Below are positions 25,902 to 34,708 of a DNA stretch of 64,000 nucleotides, piece after piece. Each line of letters starts with the position of its first letter. Position 1 is the stretch's first letter. Source of the stretch: Lachnospiraceae bacterium (lineage in GTDB: Bacteria; Bacillota; Clostridia; Lachnospirales; Lachnospiraceae); NCBI GenBank assembly GCA_011959105.1, contig BLLU01000133.1, positions 27,162 through 91,161 of the forward strand. Reading direction: 5' to 3'. The notes under the pieces are model-generated. The model saw nothing but the letters and a program-made list of their open reading frames with translations. It made no database searches and was not told the DNA's origin. The translations under genes and the position numbers were made by a program.

Positions 25902-26938
25902 AACTGAGCGTGATTGTGCCGGTGTACAATATGGCGGCAGAGGGCCGGCTGCAATTCTGCCTGGACAGCCTGGTAAACCAGACCATATCGGATTATGAAA
26001 TCCTGGCGGTGGACGATGCCTCCACGGACCAGTCGCCGGAAATATTGCGGGAGTATGCCGAAAAATATCCCGGTAAACTGCGGGTGCTGACCCACCAAGT
26101 GAACAGGCGCCAGGGCGGAGCGAAAAACACGGGACTGAAAGCGGCTGCAGGAGAGTGGGTGGGCTTTATCGACAGCGACGACTGGGTGACCCCCGACTAT
26201 TACGAGAAGCTGCTGCGCAGGGCGGAAGAGACCGGCGCGGACATGGTGGGCTGCGACTACAGCCTGGTGGATTCCCACACCTTTGAAGTGGGACGGGTGG
26301 TGCGGAACAATTCTGCGGAGCAGACCGGGGTGCTGGACCGGGAGAAACATGGCCGGCTGATCATGCGCTCCGGCAGTATGGTGATTAAGATTTACAGACA
26401 CCAGGTGATTACGGAGAACCACCTGGATTTCCCGGAGGGAATTTTTTATGAGGACAACTGCGCAGGGCCGGTGTGGTCTCTGTATTTCAAAAGGTTCGAG
26501 CGGGTGGAGGAGCCTTTGTACTACTACTACCAGCATCAGACGTCCACGGTGCATCATGTGTCCGAGGAGAAATGCCAGGACCGGATGAAGGCGGCGGCGC
26601 TCATGCTGGAGCAGTGCCGGGAAAGAGGCTTTTTGGAACAGTATTACCCGGAAATCCAGTACCGGTTCACGGAACTGTACTATGGAGTGACTCTGTTTTC
26701 CTACATGCTGGGCTGTCCCCGCAGGAAGCTGTCTTTTGTGAGGGAATTGGGAAGGGGTATGCGGGAAACTTTCCCGGATTTTCAGGAGAATGCTTATTAC
26801 CGGCAGTACACAGACCCGGAAGAGCAGCGGATGATTGCGCTGCAGATGCGGTCGGACGCCCGGTTTTTCTACTATTACGGGCTGAAAGTGTGGGTGCGGG
26901 GCGTGAAAAAGTTTGTTCGGGCAAGATTGCGGGGGTAG
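25898..26938 (+). CDS. Family 2 glycosyltransferase (cytoplasmic)
   Basis: This 346-residue protein starts at GTG 25898, which overlaps the TGA of the ABC gene and has GGGGAGG nine bases upstream. It is a typical GT-A enzyme: KLSVIVPVYNMA at the N terminus, AVDDASTDQSPEI for nucleotide binding, and FIDSDDWVTPDYYE with the metal-binding D-x-D. There are no TM helices, unlike the GtrB-like enzymes of this locus, so it most likely adds a sugar to a lipid-linked acceptor on the inner face of the membrane before flipping. The C-terminal 120 residues are variable. Donor and linkage cannot be predicted. Confidence 0.85.
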   Translation: MKLSVIVPVYNMAAEGRLQFCLDSLVNQTISDYEILAVDDASTDQSPEILREYAEKYPGKLRVLTHQVNRRQGGAKNTGLKAAAGEWVGFIDSDDWVTPDYYEKLLRRAEETGADMVGCDYSLVDSHTFEVGRVVRNNSAEQTGVLDREKHGRLIMRSGSMVIKIYRHQVITENHLDFPEGIFYEDNCAGPVWSLYFKRFERVEEPLYYYYQHQTSTVHHVSEEKCQDRMKAAALMLEQCRERGFLEQYYPEIQYRFTELYYGVTLFSYMLGCPRRKLSFVRELGRGMRETFPDFQENAYYRQYTDPEEQRMIALQMRSDARFFYYYGLKVWVRGVKKFVRARLRG

Positions 26939-26942
26939 CGGG

Positions 26943-29207
26943 TTGAAGCGTATTGTGGATCTGATGGGAAAGCCCTTCCTGGCAGCGGCGGCGGTGGAAC
27001 TGCTGCTGCTGGTACTGGCGGTCATGGGGCTTTTCGGAAAAAACGCGATATATGAATATGGGGCAGAGCAGCAGGAGGGAGGCGTTTTCCGGAATATAAA
27101 CCTGCCGGCGGGTACCTATGAGGTACGGCTGCGCTTTGAGACGGATGTGGACGCAGTCAATCTGTGCAGCGTAATCGACCCGGCCCAGGGCTTTAAGCGT
27201 CTTCTTACCAATGGGGAGGTGCTTTACTCCGGCCGGCAGGAAACGGGCTTTATGATGTGGCTGCTGCAGGATTCCGACGGGCTGGAGGTACAGGCTGTTC
27301 ACAACGGAGGCAGCCTGGAGGTACAGGGCCTGACCCTGGCGCAGAATAACGGATTGCAGCGGATCCGTCTGGCGCTGGCGGTGACGGCCTGCCTGCTGGT
27401 CGACGGTGTCTGGCTGTGGTTTGCCCGGGACCGGCGGTATGGGATTGACCCGGTGAAAAAGACGGTGGTGTTCAGCCTGGGACTGATCGCCCTGTTTGCT
27501 TCCTTGCCTCTGATGACAGACTATATCCTCTCCAGTGGGGATGTGGGCTATCATCTCATGCGCATAGAGGGGCTGAGGGACGGTATTCTGGCGGGACAGT
27601 TTCCCGTGCGGATCGCCCCGGAGTGGCTTCAGGGGTACGGATATGCGGATGCTGTATTCTACGGGCAGACATTGCTGCTGCCGGCGGCGCTGCTGCGCAT
27701 GCTGGGCTTTACCGTGACCACCAGCTACCGGCTGTATATTTTCGGTGTTAATCTGGCCACGGCCTGGGTGGCTTACCGATGCTTTCGCAGAATCTTCGGG
27801 CATCCCTACATCGGCCTGCTGTGCAGCATGCTTTACACCCTGTCTCTGTACAGGCTGTACAAGCTGTATATGCGGGGCTCCCTGGGAGAGGCGCTGGGTC
27901 TTTTGTTTCTGCCCCTGATTGCCTATGGCTTCTGGCAGGTATTTACGGAAGATCACAGGGCGAAGGCGTACAGGTGGTGCTTTGTGCCGCTGGCGGTGGG
28001 TTTCGCGGGGATTATCCAGACCCATTTGCTGACCTGCGAACTGGTGGGAGGATTTACCGTTCTGCTGTGTATTCTGCTGTGGAGAAAGGTATTTCGGCGG
28101 GAGACTTTTCTGGCCCTGGCCAAGGCGGCGCTGTGCAGCGCACTGGCAGCGGCCTGGTTTATCGTTCCTTTTCTGGACTACATGGTTACGGGGGACTTTA
28201 TGATTCATCATGCCTATGGCAGGACCATTCAGGAGCGGGGGCTGTATCCGGCTCATCTGTTCTCGGTGTACCCCTTTACCGGAACCAGTGTTTTCCCGGC
28301 GGAGGACGGGATGGTACAGGCCATGCCTGTGGGAGTGGGCTTTGCTCTGCTGGCCTGTCTGCTGCTGTGGGGATATCTGCGGTTTCTGGGCCGGAAATTT
28401 CTGAAAGAGCAGGAGGGACCGGAAAAAAAATATGTAATTCTGGGGGATATCGGCCTGGGATTTTCGGTGCTGGCCATGTGGATGAGTCTGTCTTCCTTCC
28501 CCTGGAATCGGATCCAGTCCCTGCACCGGGTCACGGCCACGCTGGTTTCCAGTCTGCAATTTCCCGAGCGCACGCTGATGATAGCGGGCATCGGTGCGGT
28601 GTTGGTGGCCGGGGTACTGGCCTGCTGGGCTTTCCGCAGACAGCACAGAGGCTGGAGGATCGGCTTTTGCGGCTTGACGGCGGGGCTTACGGTGCTGACC
28701 AGCCTGCTTATGCTGGACCATATGGTACACAATACGGGCTTTGTCAGGATTTATAACGACGAAGGCATGGGGAGCGGTTATATCGCGGGGCAGGAATATC
28801 TTCCCTATGGGACGGACGCGGCCCGGCTTCTCTACCGGGGGCCTGTGGCCGGCGGAGATGTGGAAATAGAAGGATATGAGCAGGGCCCTCTGCGGATGGA
28901 TGTGTCCTGCAGGAATCCGGGCGGAACCGGCAGTCTGAATCTGCCCCTGCTGTACTATAAGGGGTACAGGGCCCATGATGTGGACGGGGGAGCGGAACTG
29001 AGGGTGTATGCTGGAGAGAACAACATGGTACATGTGGAGATACCCCCGGGGTATGAGGGGACAGTTCGGACTGCCTTTGTAAGTCCCTGGTATTGGAGGC
29101 TGGCGGAGGGGATATCCCTGGCCGCCTGCGCGGGACTGGCAGCAGGCTATTATAGGGCGTGTAAAAAGAACAGGCGCCAGGGGGAGGAAGGGAAAGGACA
29201 TGCGTAA
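26943..29207 (+). CDS. Large multi-pass membrane protein, YfhO/GT-C-like
   Basis: This protein of about 754 residues starts at TTG 26943 behind GCGGGGG; ATG 26964 (MGKPFLAAA) is an alternative. After TM1 there is a beta-rich outer domain (about 40-140). TM2 is followed by ILSSGDVGYHLMRIEGLRDG, with D-x-x-Y-H in the first main outer loop as in YfhO-like and PTPS-related GT-C proteins, then FPVRIAPEWLQGYGY. About twelve TM segments and a final outer domain (about 610-720) follow. YfhO-type proteins attach sugars or glycolipids to wall or teichoic polymers, which would suit this locus, but the substrate is unknown. Its stop overlaps pseF by eight bases. Confidence 0.7.
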   Translation: MKRIVDLMGKPFLAAAAVELLLLVLAVMGLFGKNAIYEYGAEQQEGGVFRNINLPAGTYEVRLRFETDVDAVNLCSVIDPAQGFKRLLTNGEVLYSGRQETGFMMWLLQDSDGLEVQAVHNGGSLEVQGLTLAQNNGLQRIRLALAVTACLLVDGVWLWFARDRRYGIDPVKKTVVFSLGLIALFASLPLMTDYILSSGDVGYHLMRIEGLRDGILAGQFPVRIAPEWLQGYGYADAVFYGQTLLLPAALLRMLGFTVTTSYRLYIFGVNLATAWVAYRCFRRIFGHPYIGLLCSMLYTLSLYRLYKLYMRGSLGEALGLLFLPLIAYGFWQVFTEDHRAKAYRWCFVPLAVGFAGIIQTHLLTCELVGGFTVLLCILLWRKVFRRETFLALAKAALCSALAAAWFIVPFLDYMVTGDFMIHHAYGRTIQERGLYPAHLFSVYPFTGTSVFPAEDGMVQAMPVGVGFALLACLLLWGYLRFLGRKFLKEQEGPEKKYVILGDIGLGFSVLAMWMSLSSFPWNRIQSLHRVTATLVSSLQFPERTLMIAGIGAVLVAGVLACWAFRRQHRGWRIGFCGLTAGLTVLTSLLMLDHMVHNTGFVRIYNDEGMGSGYIAGQEYLPYGTDAARLLYRGPVAGGDVEIEGYEQGPLRMDVSCRNPGGTGSLNLPLLYYKGYRAHDVDGGAELRVYAGENNMVHVEIPPGYEGTVRTAFVSPWYWRLAEGISLAACAGLAAGYYRACKKNRRQGEEGKGHA

Positions 29208-29898
29208 GATCGCGATTATCACGGCCCGGGGAGGCAGCAAGCGGATCCCCCGGAAGAACATTAAAGAGTTCTGCGGGAAGCCTATATTGGCTTATTCCAT
29301 AGAGGCAGCCAGAACGTCCGGGCTGTTTGACACGGTGATGGTGTCCACGGATGACAGGGAGATCGCGGAGCTGGCCAGGAAGTATGGAGCGGAGGTGCCT
29401 TTTTTCCGCAGCGAGAGAACGGCGGGGGACTTTGCCACCACCAATGATGTGCTGCTGGAGGTACTGGAGGAATATGAAAAGCGGGGGGAGTGCTACGACC
29501 TGGGCTGCTGTATTTATCCCACGGCTCCCTTTGTGACAGCGGCCAAGCTGAAAGACGCCCTGGGACGGCTGGAGGGCAGCGGGGCGGATACTTTGATTCC
29601 TGTGGTGGCTTTTTCCTATCCTCCCCAGCGGGCCATGGTGGTACGGGAGGACCGTCTGGTATTTGAATCTCCCCAGTATCTGGACAGCAGGTCCCAGGAC
29701 CTGGAGCCCCATTACCATGATGTGGGACAGTTCTATCTGTTTTATACCGAAGCGTTCCGCAGGAACGGGAAGCTGATGGTGGGGAATATCCTGCCCTATG
29801 TGGTGTCGGAGATGGAAGTGCAGGACATAGATAATCAGACGGATTGGGAGATCGCCGAAATAAAGTACCGCTGTATGGAAGGGCGGACGCGCAGCTGA
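29200..29898 (+). CDS. pseF: Pseudaminic acid cytidylyltransferase, PseF
   Basis: This 232-residue enzyme activates pseudaminic acid with CTP to CMP-pseudaminic acid, the last pathway step. It begins MRKIAIITARGGSKRIPRKN, the CTP-binding loop of the CMP-nonulosonate synthetase family, followed by VSTDDREIAELARKYGAEVP and, near residue 185, a DVGQFYLF segment. The length fits PseF, which is shorter than two-domain NeuA forms. The product would feed the GT52-like transferase at the head of the operon. It overlaps the end of the upstream membrane gene, indicating translational coupling. NeuA or LegF are excluded mainly because the other genes are of the pse type. Confidence 0.9.
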   Translation: MRKIAIITARGGSKRIPRKNIKEFCGKPILAYSIEAARTSGLFDTVMVSTDDREIAELARKYGAEVPFFRSERTAGDFATTNDVLLEVLEEYEKRGECYDLGCCIYPTAPFVTAAKLKDALGRLEGSGADTLIPVVAFSYPPQRAMVVREDRLVFESPQYLDSRSQDLEPHYHDVGQFYLFYTEAFRRNGKLMVGNILPYVVSEMEVQDIDNQTDWEIAEIKYRCMEGRTRS

Positions 29899-29912
29899 AA
29901 CGGGAGAAAAGC

Positions 29913-31619
29913 ATGGGAAAGAAGATTGCGGTGTTGTCAAATGTGAACATGAATTATATGATCCGTCTGTTGAAAAAGGAACATCAGGTCTATGAGGCGG
30001 AAGGCTATGGCAACGAACTGGGCATACTGATGAACGGGCAGTCCTCTTACCATGTCTTTGCCCCGGAGATCACTTTCCTGCTGATGGATCTGATGGAATT
30101 GCTGGGGCATGATCTCTACAGTCCGGGGCTGTTGGGAGAGAGGACTGCGGAAAGCGGGGCTGCCCCGGATCGGCAGCAGGCTGTGGAAAAGGGGCCGGCG
30201 TCCCGGCTGCGGGAGTGGTTTGCGCAGATAGACGGCTGCATTCGCCCCGGGCAGATATACTATCTGTCCGATGCCTGGCTCTGGGGGCCGGAGACGGGCG
30301 CGCTGCCCGAAGTCTCCCTGGCGCAGCGGCTGGAGGGGCAGTGGCTGGAGGGGCTGGAAAGGCTGGAACAGCGTCATGAAAATGTGCGGGTCTTCCCCTA
30401 TCGACGGATCATAGGCAGCCTGGGGGAGGAGAACAGCTTTTCGTTAAAGACCTGGTATCTGGGAAAGATTCTGCATACCAATCTCGCCCAGAGGAGGCTG
30501 GCAGAGGAAATCGGCAGACTGGCGGAACTGGAGCAGAGAACGCCCAAAAAGGTCTTGCTGGTGGATCTGGACAACACGCTCTGGGGCGGCCTGGCGGGAG
30601 AGCGGGAGCATACGCCCCTGGAACTGTCGGAGGAACATCAGGGACTGGCCTACAAGAATGCCCAGAGAGTGCTGCGGCTGATGGAGCAGGCAGGCGTGGT
30701 GCTGGGCATTGTGTCCAAGAACAATGAGGAGGATGCCATGGCCGTGATCCGGGAGCATCCCCATATGGTATTGAGAGAGCAGGATTTTGCCATCCGGCGG
30801 ATTAACTGGCAGCCCAAGCATGAAAACATCCGGGAGATCGCCCACAGCCTGAATCTGGGGCTGGACTCCCTGGTGTTCTGGGACGACAGCCCCGGGGAGC
30901 GGGCTTTGGTGCAGCAGATGCTGCCCCAGGTGGAGGTTCCCCCCTTTCCTGACAGTCCTGTGGAACTGGCTCCCGCGCTGGCGGAACTCTATGAGAAATA
31001 CTTTCAGAAACCCAGGCTCACGGAGGAAGACCGGCAGAAAACCAGGCAGTATGCGGAGAATGAGCAGAGGAACCGGCTGGAAGAACAGACGGGGGATTAT
31101 GATCGGTTTCTGCGCCGGCTTGAGATTCGGGCGCAGGTTCTGGACCCGGGGCCGCATATGGAACGGCTGGTGCAGCTGGTGAATAAGACGAACCAGTTTA
31201 ATCTGACCACACTGCGTTACAGCCTGGAAGAAATGCAAAAGACGGCGGCGGACCCTGCCAAAAAGGTGTATCTTTATAGGGTGGAGGACTGTTTCGGGGA
31301 CTATGGCATCGTTTCGGCACTGATTGTAAGCCTGGCAGGCGGGATACCCATGGTGGAAGAGTGGGTGCTGAGCTGCCGGGTCATGGGGAAGCAGGTGGAG
31401 GACGCACTGCTGGGCCATGTGGAGGCGGAACTTCTCAGGGCGGGTTATACCGAACTGCGGGGCAGATATGTGCCCACCGGGAAGAACCGGCCGGTGGCGG
31501 AACTTTATGATCGGCTGGGATACCGGGAGGTCTCCCGGGGGGAGGGCGGAGAGAAGGAATACAGTCTTTGCCTGAAGGACGCCCCATCCAGGGCAGCCCA
31601 TGTGGCATGGCCGGATTGA
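29913..31619 (+). CDS. FkbH-like HAD enzyme, probable glyceryl-ACP synthetase
   Basis: This 568-residue protein has the three-part layout of FkbH-like proteins. An N-terminal SGNH-like domain starts VLSNVNMNYMIRLLKK. The HAD domain has LLVDLDNTLWGG near residue 214, GIVSKNNEEDA and VFWDDSPGERALVQQ. The C-terminal GNAT-like part has VNKTNQFNLTTLRY. Characterised FkbH-type enzymes take 1,3-bisphosphoglycerate, dephosphorylate it and load D-glycerate onto an acyl carrier protein. An ACP gene follows by 20 bases, and both lie between pseF and pseH. The usual third motif has DDNP, here DDSP. GGGAG lies ten bases before the ATG. The product would be glyceryl-ACP; what takes the glyceryl group is open. 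Confidence 0.85.
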   Translation: MGKKIAVLSNVNMNYMIRLLKKEHQVYEAEGYGNELGILMNGQSSYHVFAPEITFLLMDLMELLGHDLYSPGLLGERTAESGAAPDRQQAVEKGPASRLREWFAQIDGCIRPGQIYYLSDAWLWGPETGALPEVSLAQRLEGQWLEGLERLEQRHENVRVFPYRRIIGSLGEENSFSLKTWYLGKILHTNLAQRRLAEEIGRLAELEQRTPKKVLLVDLDNTLWGGLAGEREHTPLELSEEHQGLAYKNAQRVLRLMEQAGVVLGIVSKNNEEDAMAVIREHPHMVLREQDFAIRRINWQPKHENIREIAHSLNLGLDSLVFWDDSPGERALVQQMLPQVEVPPFPDSPVELAPALAELYEKYFQKPRLTEEDRQKTRQYAENEQRNRLEEQTGDYDRFLRRLEIRAQVLDPGPHMERLVQLVNKTNQFNLTTLRYSLEEMQKTAADPAKKVYLYRVEDCFGDYGIVSALIVSLAGGIPMVEEWVLSCRVMGKQVEDALLGHVEAELLRAGYTELRGRYVPTGKNRPVAELYDRLGYREVSRGEGGEKEYSLCLKDAPSRAAHVAWPD

Positions 31620-31639
31620 GGGGAAAGAGAGGGACGGAT

Positions 31640-31864
31640 ATGAAAGAGAAAATTTTGCGCCTGATTGAGGAGATCCTGCAGGTGCCGGAGGGCCGGGTGA
31701 CGGAAAATACTCTGATGGAGGAACTGGAGGAATGGGATTCCGTGGCCCAGGTTATGATCATAGGGGAACTGGAGTCCCGTCTGGGCGTCAGGGTGGATTT
31801 GGAAGCGGCCATGGAGATGAGAGGGGCCGGGGATGTTCTGGCCGCGGCGGGGGTATCCCTTTAA
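31640..31864 (+). CDS. Acyl carrier protein (stand-alone, partner of the FkbH-like enzyme)
   Basis: This 74-residue acidic helical protein, MKEKILRLIEEILQ onward, has WDSVAQVMIIGELE at 32-45. Ser34 is the phosphopantetheine attachment site in the position of the D-S-L motif of ACPs, here D-S-V. It is too divergent and wrongly placed to be the fatty-acid AcpP. The position directly after the FkbH-like gene matches the known FkbH plus ACP pairs for glyceryl-ACP. GAGAGGGACGG precedes the ATG. It needs a 4'-phosphopantetheinyl transferase encoded elsewhere. Confidence 0.88.
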   Translation: MKEKILRLIEEILQVPEGRVTENTLMEELEEWDSVAQVMIIGELESRLGVRVDLEAAMEMRGAGDVLAAAGVSL

Positions 31865-31893
31865 GGCGGTTGTTTTACGGAAAAGAGGCAGAT

Positions 31894-32445
31894 ATGAGCG
31901 TAACTTTGCGGGGAATCCGGGAAGAAGATCTGGAGACCATAATGAACTGGCGTATGGATCCGGAGATCACCCGGTATATGAACACGGACCCTCAGCTGAC
32001 CCTGGAGGGGCAAAAAGAATGGCTTGCGGCCATTCAAGGCAATCCGGATGTGCGCTACTGGATGATTCTGGTGGACGGCCGGGAGGCGGGGGTTATCAAT
32101 CTGACCGGCCTTACCCGGGAGGACGGGGTGCTGGGCTGGGCTTATTATATGGGGGAGAAGAAGCTGCGCAGCCTTAAGACGGCGCTGGCTCTGGAGATGA
32201 GCCTGTACGATTATATCTTTGATACCCTGCATAAGGAAGCGCTGGTCAGCGATGTCTTTTCTCTGAACAGGGGAGTGATCCAGCTGCATCTTTTATGCGG
32301 CTGTCAGGTGGTGGAGGAGAAAAAGGCTCATGTGTGTAAAAACAATGTCTGCTATGATGTGACTTTTCTGCACATGACCAGGGAGCGCTGGCAGCAGGCG
32401 CGGGAAGGGAAGAAATATGAGCATGTCTCCTTTGAGGAGGTCTGA
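31894..32445 (+). CDS. pseH: PseH-like N-acyltransferase (GNAT fold)
   Basis: This 183-residue protein begins MSVTLRGIREEDLETIMNWR and has the PseH-like sequence DPEITRYMNTDPQLTLEGQK, where the usual enzyme binds acetyl-CoA and the UDP-amino sugar. LNRGVIQLHLLCGC takes the place of the late GNAT motif. PseH acetylates the 4-amino group made by PseC. Here the gene is 29 bases after the ACP and shares an operon with the FkbH-like enzyme, so the acyl donor may be glyceryl-ACP and not acetyl-CoA. The glycine loop of the pyrophosphate site is poorly conserved (MGEKKLRSLKTA), which may fit an unusual donor. GAGG is six bases before the ATG. Confidence 0.82.
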   Translation: MSVTLRGIREEDLETIMNWRMDPEITRYMNTDPQLTLEGQKEWLAAIQGNPDVRYWMILVDGREAGVINLTGLTREDGVLGWAYYMGEKKLRSLKTALALEMSLYDYIFDTLHKEALVSDVFSLNRGVIQLHLLCGCQVVEEKKAHVCKNNVCYDVTFLHMTRERWQQAREGKKYEHVSFEEV

Positions 32446-32500
32446 ACTATAAGGGCATTATGCCGCAGGATTGTGTGCCGTATGCCGGAAAGAGGAAAAT

Positions 32501-33556
32501 ATGGAGAAAACAATCAAAATCGGTGATAAGCGGATCGGCCCGGATTGTCCCGCCTTTATCGTGGCAGAGATGTCGGGCAACCATAATATGGACTTTGACA
32601 GGGCGGTGGAGATTCTGAAGGCGGCCAGGGAGGCAGGGGCGGATGCGGTCAAGATCCAGACTTACACGGCGGATACCATCACGCTGGACTGCGATGCGCC
32701 CTGTTTTCAGATCACCCAGGGAACACTCTGGGACGGGATCACGCTGCACAGGCTGTACCAGACGGCCTACACCCCCTGGGAGTGGCAGCCCCGGCTGAAA
32801 GAGATCGCCGAGGACATGGGACTGGTGCTCTTCTCTTCCCCCTTTGATTTTTCCAGTGTGGATTTTCTGGAGGAGATGGATGTGCCTGCCTACAAGATCG
32901 CGTCTTTTGAGATTACGGACATCCCTCTGATCCGCAAGGTGGCCCGGCTGGGCAAGCCGGTGATCCTGGCCACAGGTATCGCCCGGCTGGCGGATATCGA
33001 ACTGGCGGTGCAGACCTGCCGGGAGGAAGGCAACCACCAGGTAATATTGCTGAAATGCTGTTCGGCCTATCCCACTCCCTACGAAGATGTGAATCTGCGC
33101 ACAATCCCTCATATGGCGGAGGCTTTTGACTGCCTGACAGGACTGTCAGATCACACCATGGGCACGGCGGTGGCCACCGGGGCCGTGGCGCTGGGGGCCC
33201 GGATGGTGGAAAAACATATGACTCTGCGCAGGAGTGACGGCGGTCCGGACGCCGCGTTTTCCATGGAACCCCAGGAGTTCAGGGAGATGGTTGACAATAT
33301 CCGTATCCTGGAGAAGGCGCTGGGGAAAGTGTCTTATGATCTGTCCGACAAGCAAGTCAGGGAGAGGGAGCACAGCCGTTCCCTGTTTGTGGCCCGGGAT
33401 ATGAAGGCAGGGGAGGTATTTACCCCGGAGAATCTTCGTTCCGTGAGACCTGCGGACGGGCTGCACACCAGGTATTATGAACAGCTTCTGGGCAGGAGGA
33501 TCACCCGGGACGCCGGGCTGGGAACCCCCATGTCCTGGGACTTGGTGGGAGATTGA
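32501..33556 (+). CDS. pseI: Pseudaminic acid synthase, PseI
   Basis: This 351-residue NeuB-family enzyme condenses phosphoenolpyruvate with the free 2,4-diacylamido-trideoxy-altrose to give pseudaminic acid. The TIM barrel (about 1-280) has FIVAEMSGNHNMDFDRAV, ADAVKIQTYTADTITLDC, the FSSPFD strand end, and GLSDHTMGTAVATGAVALGA. Residues of about 290-350 form the C-terminal SAF/antifreeze-like domain (SRSLFVARDMKAGEVFTPEN). EMSGNHN and QTYTADT are typical of PseI as opposed to NeuB. GAGGAAA precedes ATG 32501. Confidence 0.93.
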   Translation: MEKTIKIGDKRIGPDCPAFIVAEMSGNHNMDFDRAVEILKAAREAGADAVKIQTYTADTITLDCDAPCFQITQGTLWDGITLHRLYQTAYTPWEWQPRLKEIAEDMGLVLFSSPFDFSSVDFLEEMDVPAYKIASFEITDIPLIRKVARLGKPVILATGIARLADIELAVQTCREEGNHQVILLKCCSAYPTPYEDVNLRTIPHMAEAFDCLTGLSDHTMGTAVATGAVALGARMVEKHMTLRRSDGGPDAAFSMEPQEFREMVDNIRILEKALGKVSYDLSDKQVREREHSRSLFVARDMKAGEVFTPENLRSVRPADGLHTRYYEQLLGRRITRDAGLGTPMSWDLVGD

Positions 33557-33582
33557 GTTTGGAAGCCGGGCGGGAGGAGATC

Positions 33583-34701
33583 ATGACGGCAGGGAATAAG
33601 GCGTATCTTGTGATCCGGGCGGACGGGAACGCGGATATCGGTGTGGGCCATCTGATGCGCTGCCTCACCATCGCGGAGCAGGCGGGAGGCCCGGAGCATG
33701 TGGTTTTCTGGTGCGCAGACGAAGGATCCGGGGCGCTGGCCCGGGAGAAAGGCTATGAGGCCCGGGTGCTGGGCACGGATTATCGTCATATGCTGCAGGA
33801 ACTGCCGCGGCTGGAGAGGCTGGCCCGGGACCTTGGGCCGGGGACGGTGATTCTGGTGGACAGTTATTTTGTCACGGAGGAATATCTGCGGGCCCTGGGA
33901 ACCCATGCCAGGGTGTACCTGCTGGAAGATATGCCGGGACATACCTGGCCCGTGGCCGGGGTGATTAATTACAATGCCTTTGCGGACAGGGGCTTTTATC
34001 AGCAGATTTACAGGCGGGCGGGACTGGACACATGCCTGTATATCGGAGCCGATTATGTACCCCTGCGTTCCCAGTTTACCGGGCATGCCTGCCGGGTCCG
34101 GCAGCAGGCGGAGGAATTGCTGGTGACCACCGGCGGCGGCGACCGGGAGAATATAGCCGGAAAGATTTTGGAGACAATAGGAGATGGTATGTGCCGCGTC
34201 CATGTGGTGTCCGGCCCTTACAATCCCCACGGGGCATGGCTGGACAGCTATGCGGCAGCCCACCCTGGGGTGACGGTATACCGGCAGGTGACCCGGATGG
34301 CGGAACTGATGTCGCGATGTGACCTGGCGGTGACAGCCGGGGGCACCACGGTGTATGAATTGTGCGCGCTGGGTGTGCCCTTTGTATGCTTTTCCTATGC
34401 GGAGAATCAGGAGGCGCTGGCGGAGTACGCAGGGGCACGGGAAGCAGGTCTGTATGCGGGAAAATATCATCAGGCTCCGGCAGAAACATTGGAAAATATA
34501 GGAAGTATGGTCCGGCGTGCGGCGGCAGATTTGGAACTGCGACAACGGATGTCCCGCAGGGCCAGGGAATTGGTAGATGGCCGGGGCGCGGGGCGGCTGG
34601 CGGAGGCGCTGCTGGAAGCCGCCGGGAGCGGGACGGAACATACAAGACCCTGCCGGAACAGAAGCGCGGAAAGCGGCAGGATCACAAAATCGGGGAAGTG
34701 A
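33583..34701 (+). CDS. pseG: UDP-sugar hydrolase PseG
   Basis: This 372-residue GT28-like (GT-B fold) enzyme removes UDP from UDP-2,4-diacylamido-2,4,6-trideoxy-altropyranose to give the free sugar for PseI. The N-terminal IRADGNADIGVGHLMRCLTI contains the conserved His of PseG. GGTTVYELCALGVPFVCFSY is the UDP-binding loop near the C terminus, and VTTGGGDREN lies in the middle. ATG 33583 is chosen for the GGGAGGAG six bases upstream; an in-frame TTG at 33553 overlaps the pseI stop. It completes the B-C-H-G-I-F set. The last 25 residues are basic and low complexity. Confidence 0.92.
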   Translation: MTAGNKAYLVIRADGNADIGVGHLMRCLTIAEQAGGPEHVVFWCADEGSGALAREKGYEARVLGTDYRHMLQELPRLERLARDLGPGTVILVDSYFVTEEYLRALGTHARVYLLEDMPGHTWPVAGVINYNAFADRGFYQQIYRRAGLDTCLYIGADYVPLRSQFTGHACRVRQQAEELLVTTGGGDRENIAGKILETIGDGMCRVHVVSGPYNPHGAWLDSYAAAHPGVTVYRQVTRMAELMSRCDLAVTAGGTTVYELCALGVPFVCFSYAENQEALAEYAGAREAGLYAGKYHQAPAETLENIGSMVRRAAADLELRQRMSRRARELVDGRGAGRLAEALLEAAGSGTEHTRPCRNRSAESGRITKSGK

Positions 34702-34708
34702 GGACGGT

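Noticed and set aside
26667..29261. 864-codon open frame on the minus strand opposite the YfhO-like gene
   Set aside because: It mirrors the GC-rich codon pattern of the plus-strand gene, is rich in Gln, His, Pro and Arg, has no domain, and overlaps genes with clear motifs.
32486..32504. GGAAAGAGGAAAATATGGA occurs before both pseI and the S41 protease gene (about 41953)
   Set aside because: It covers only ribosome site and start codon, both purine-rich by need; no identity extends further. Chance or convergent translation signal is enough.
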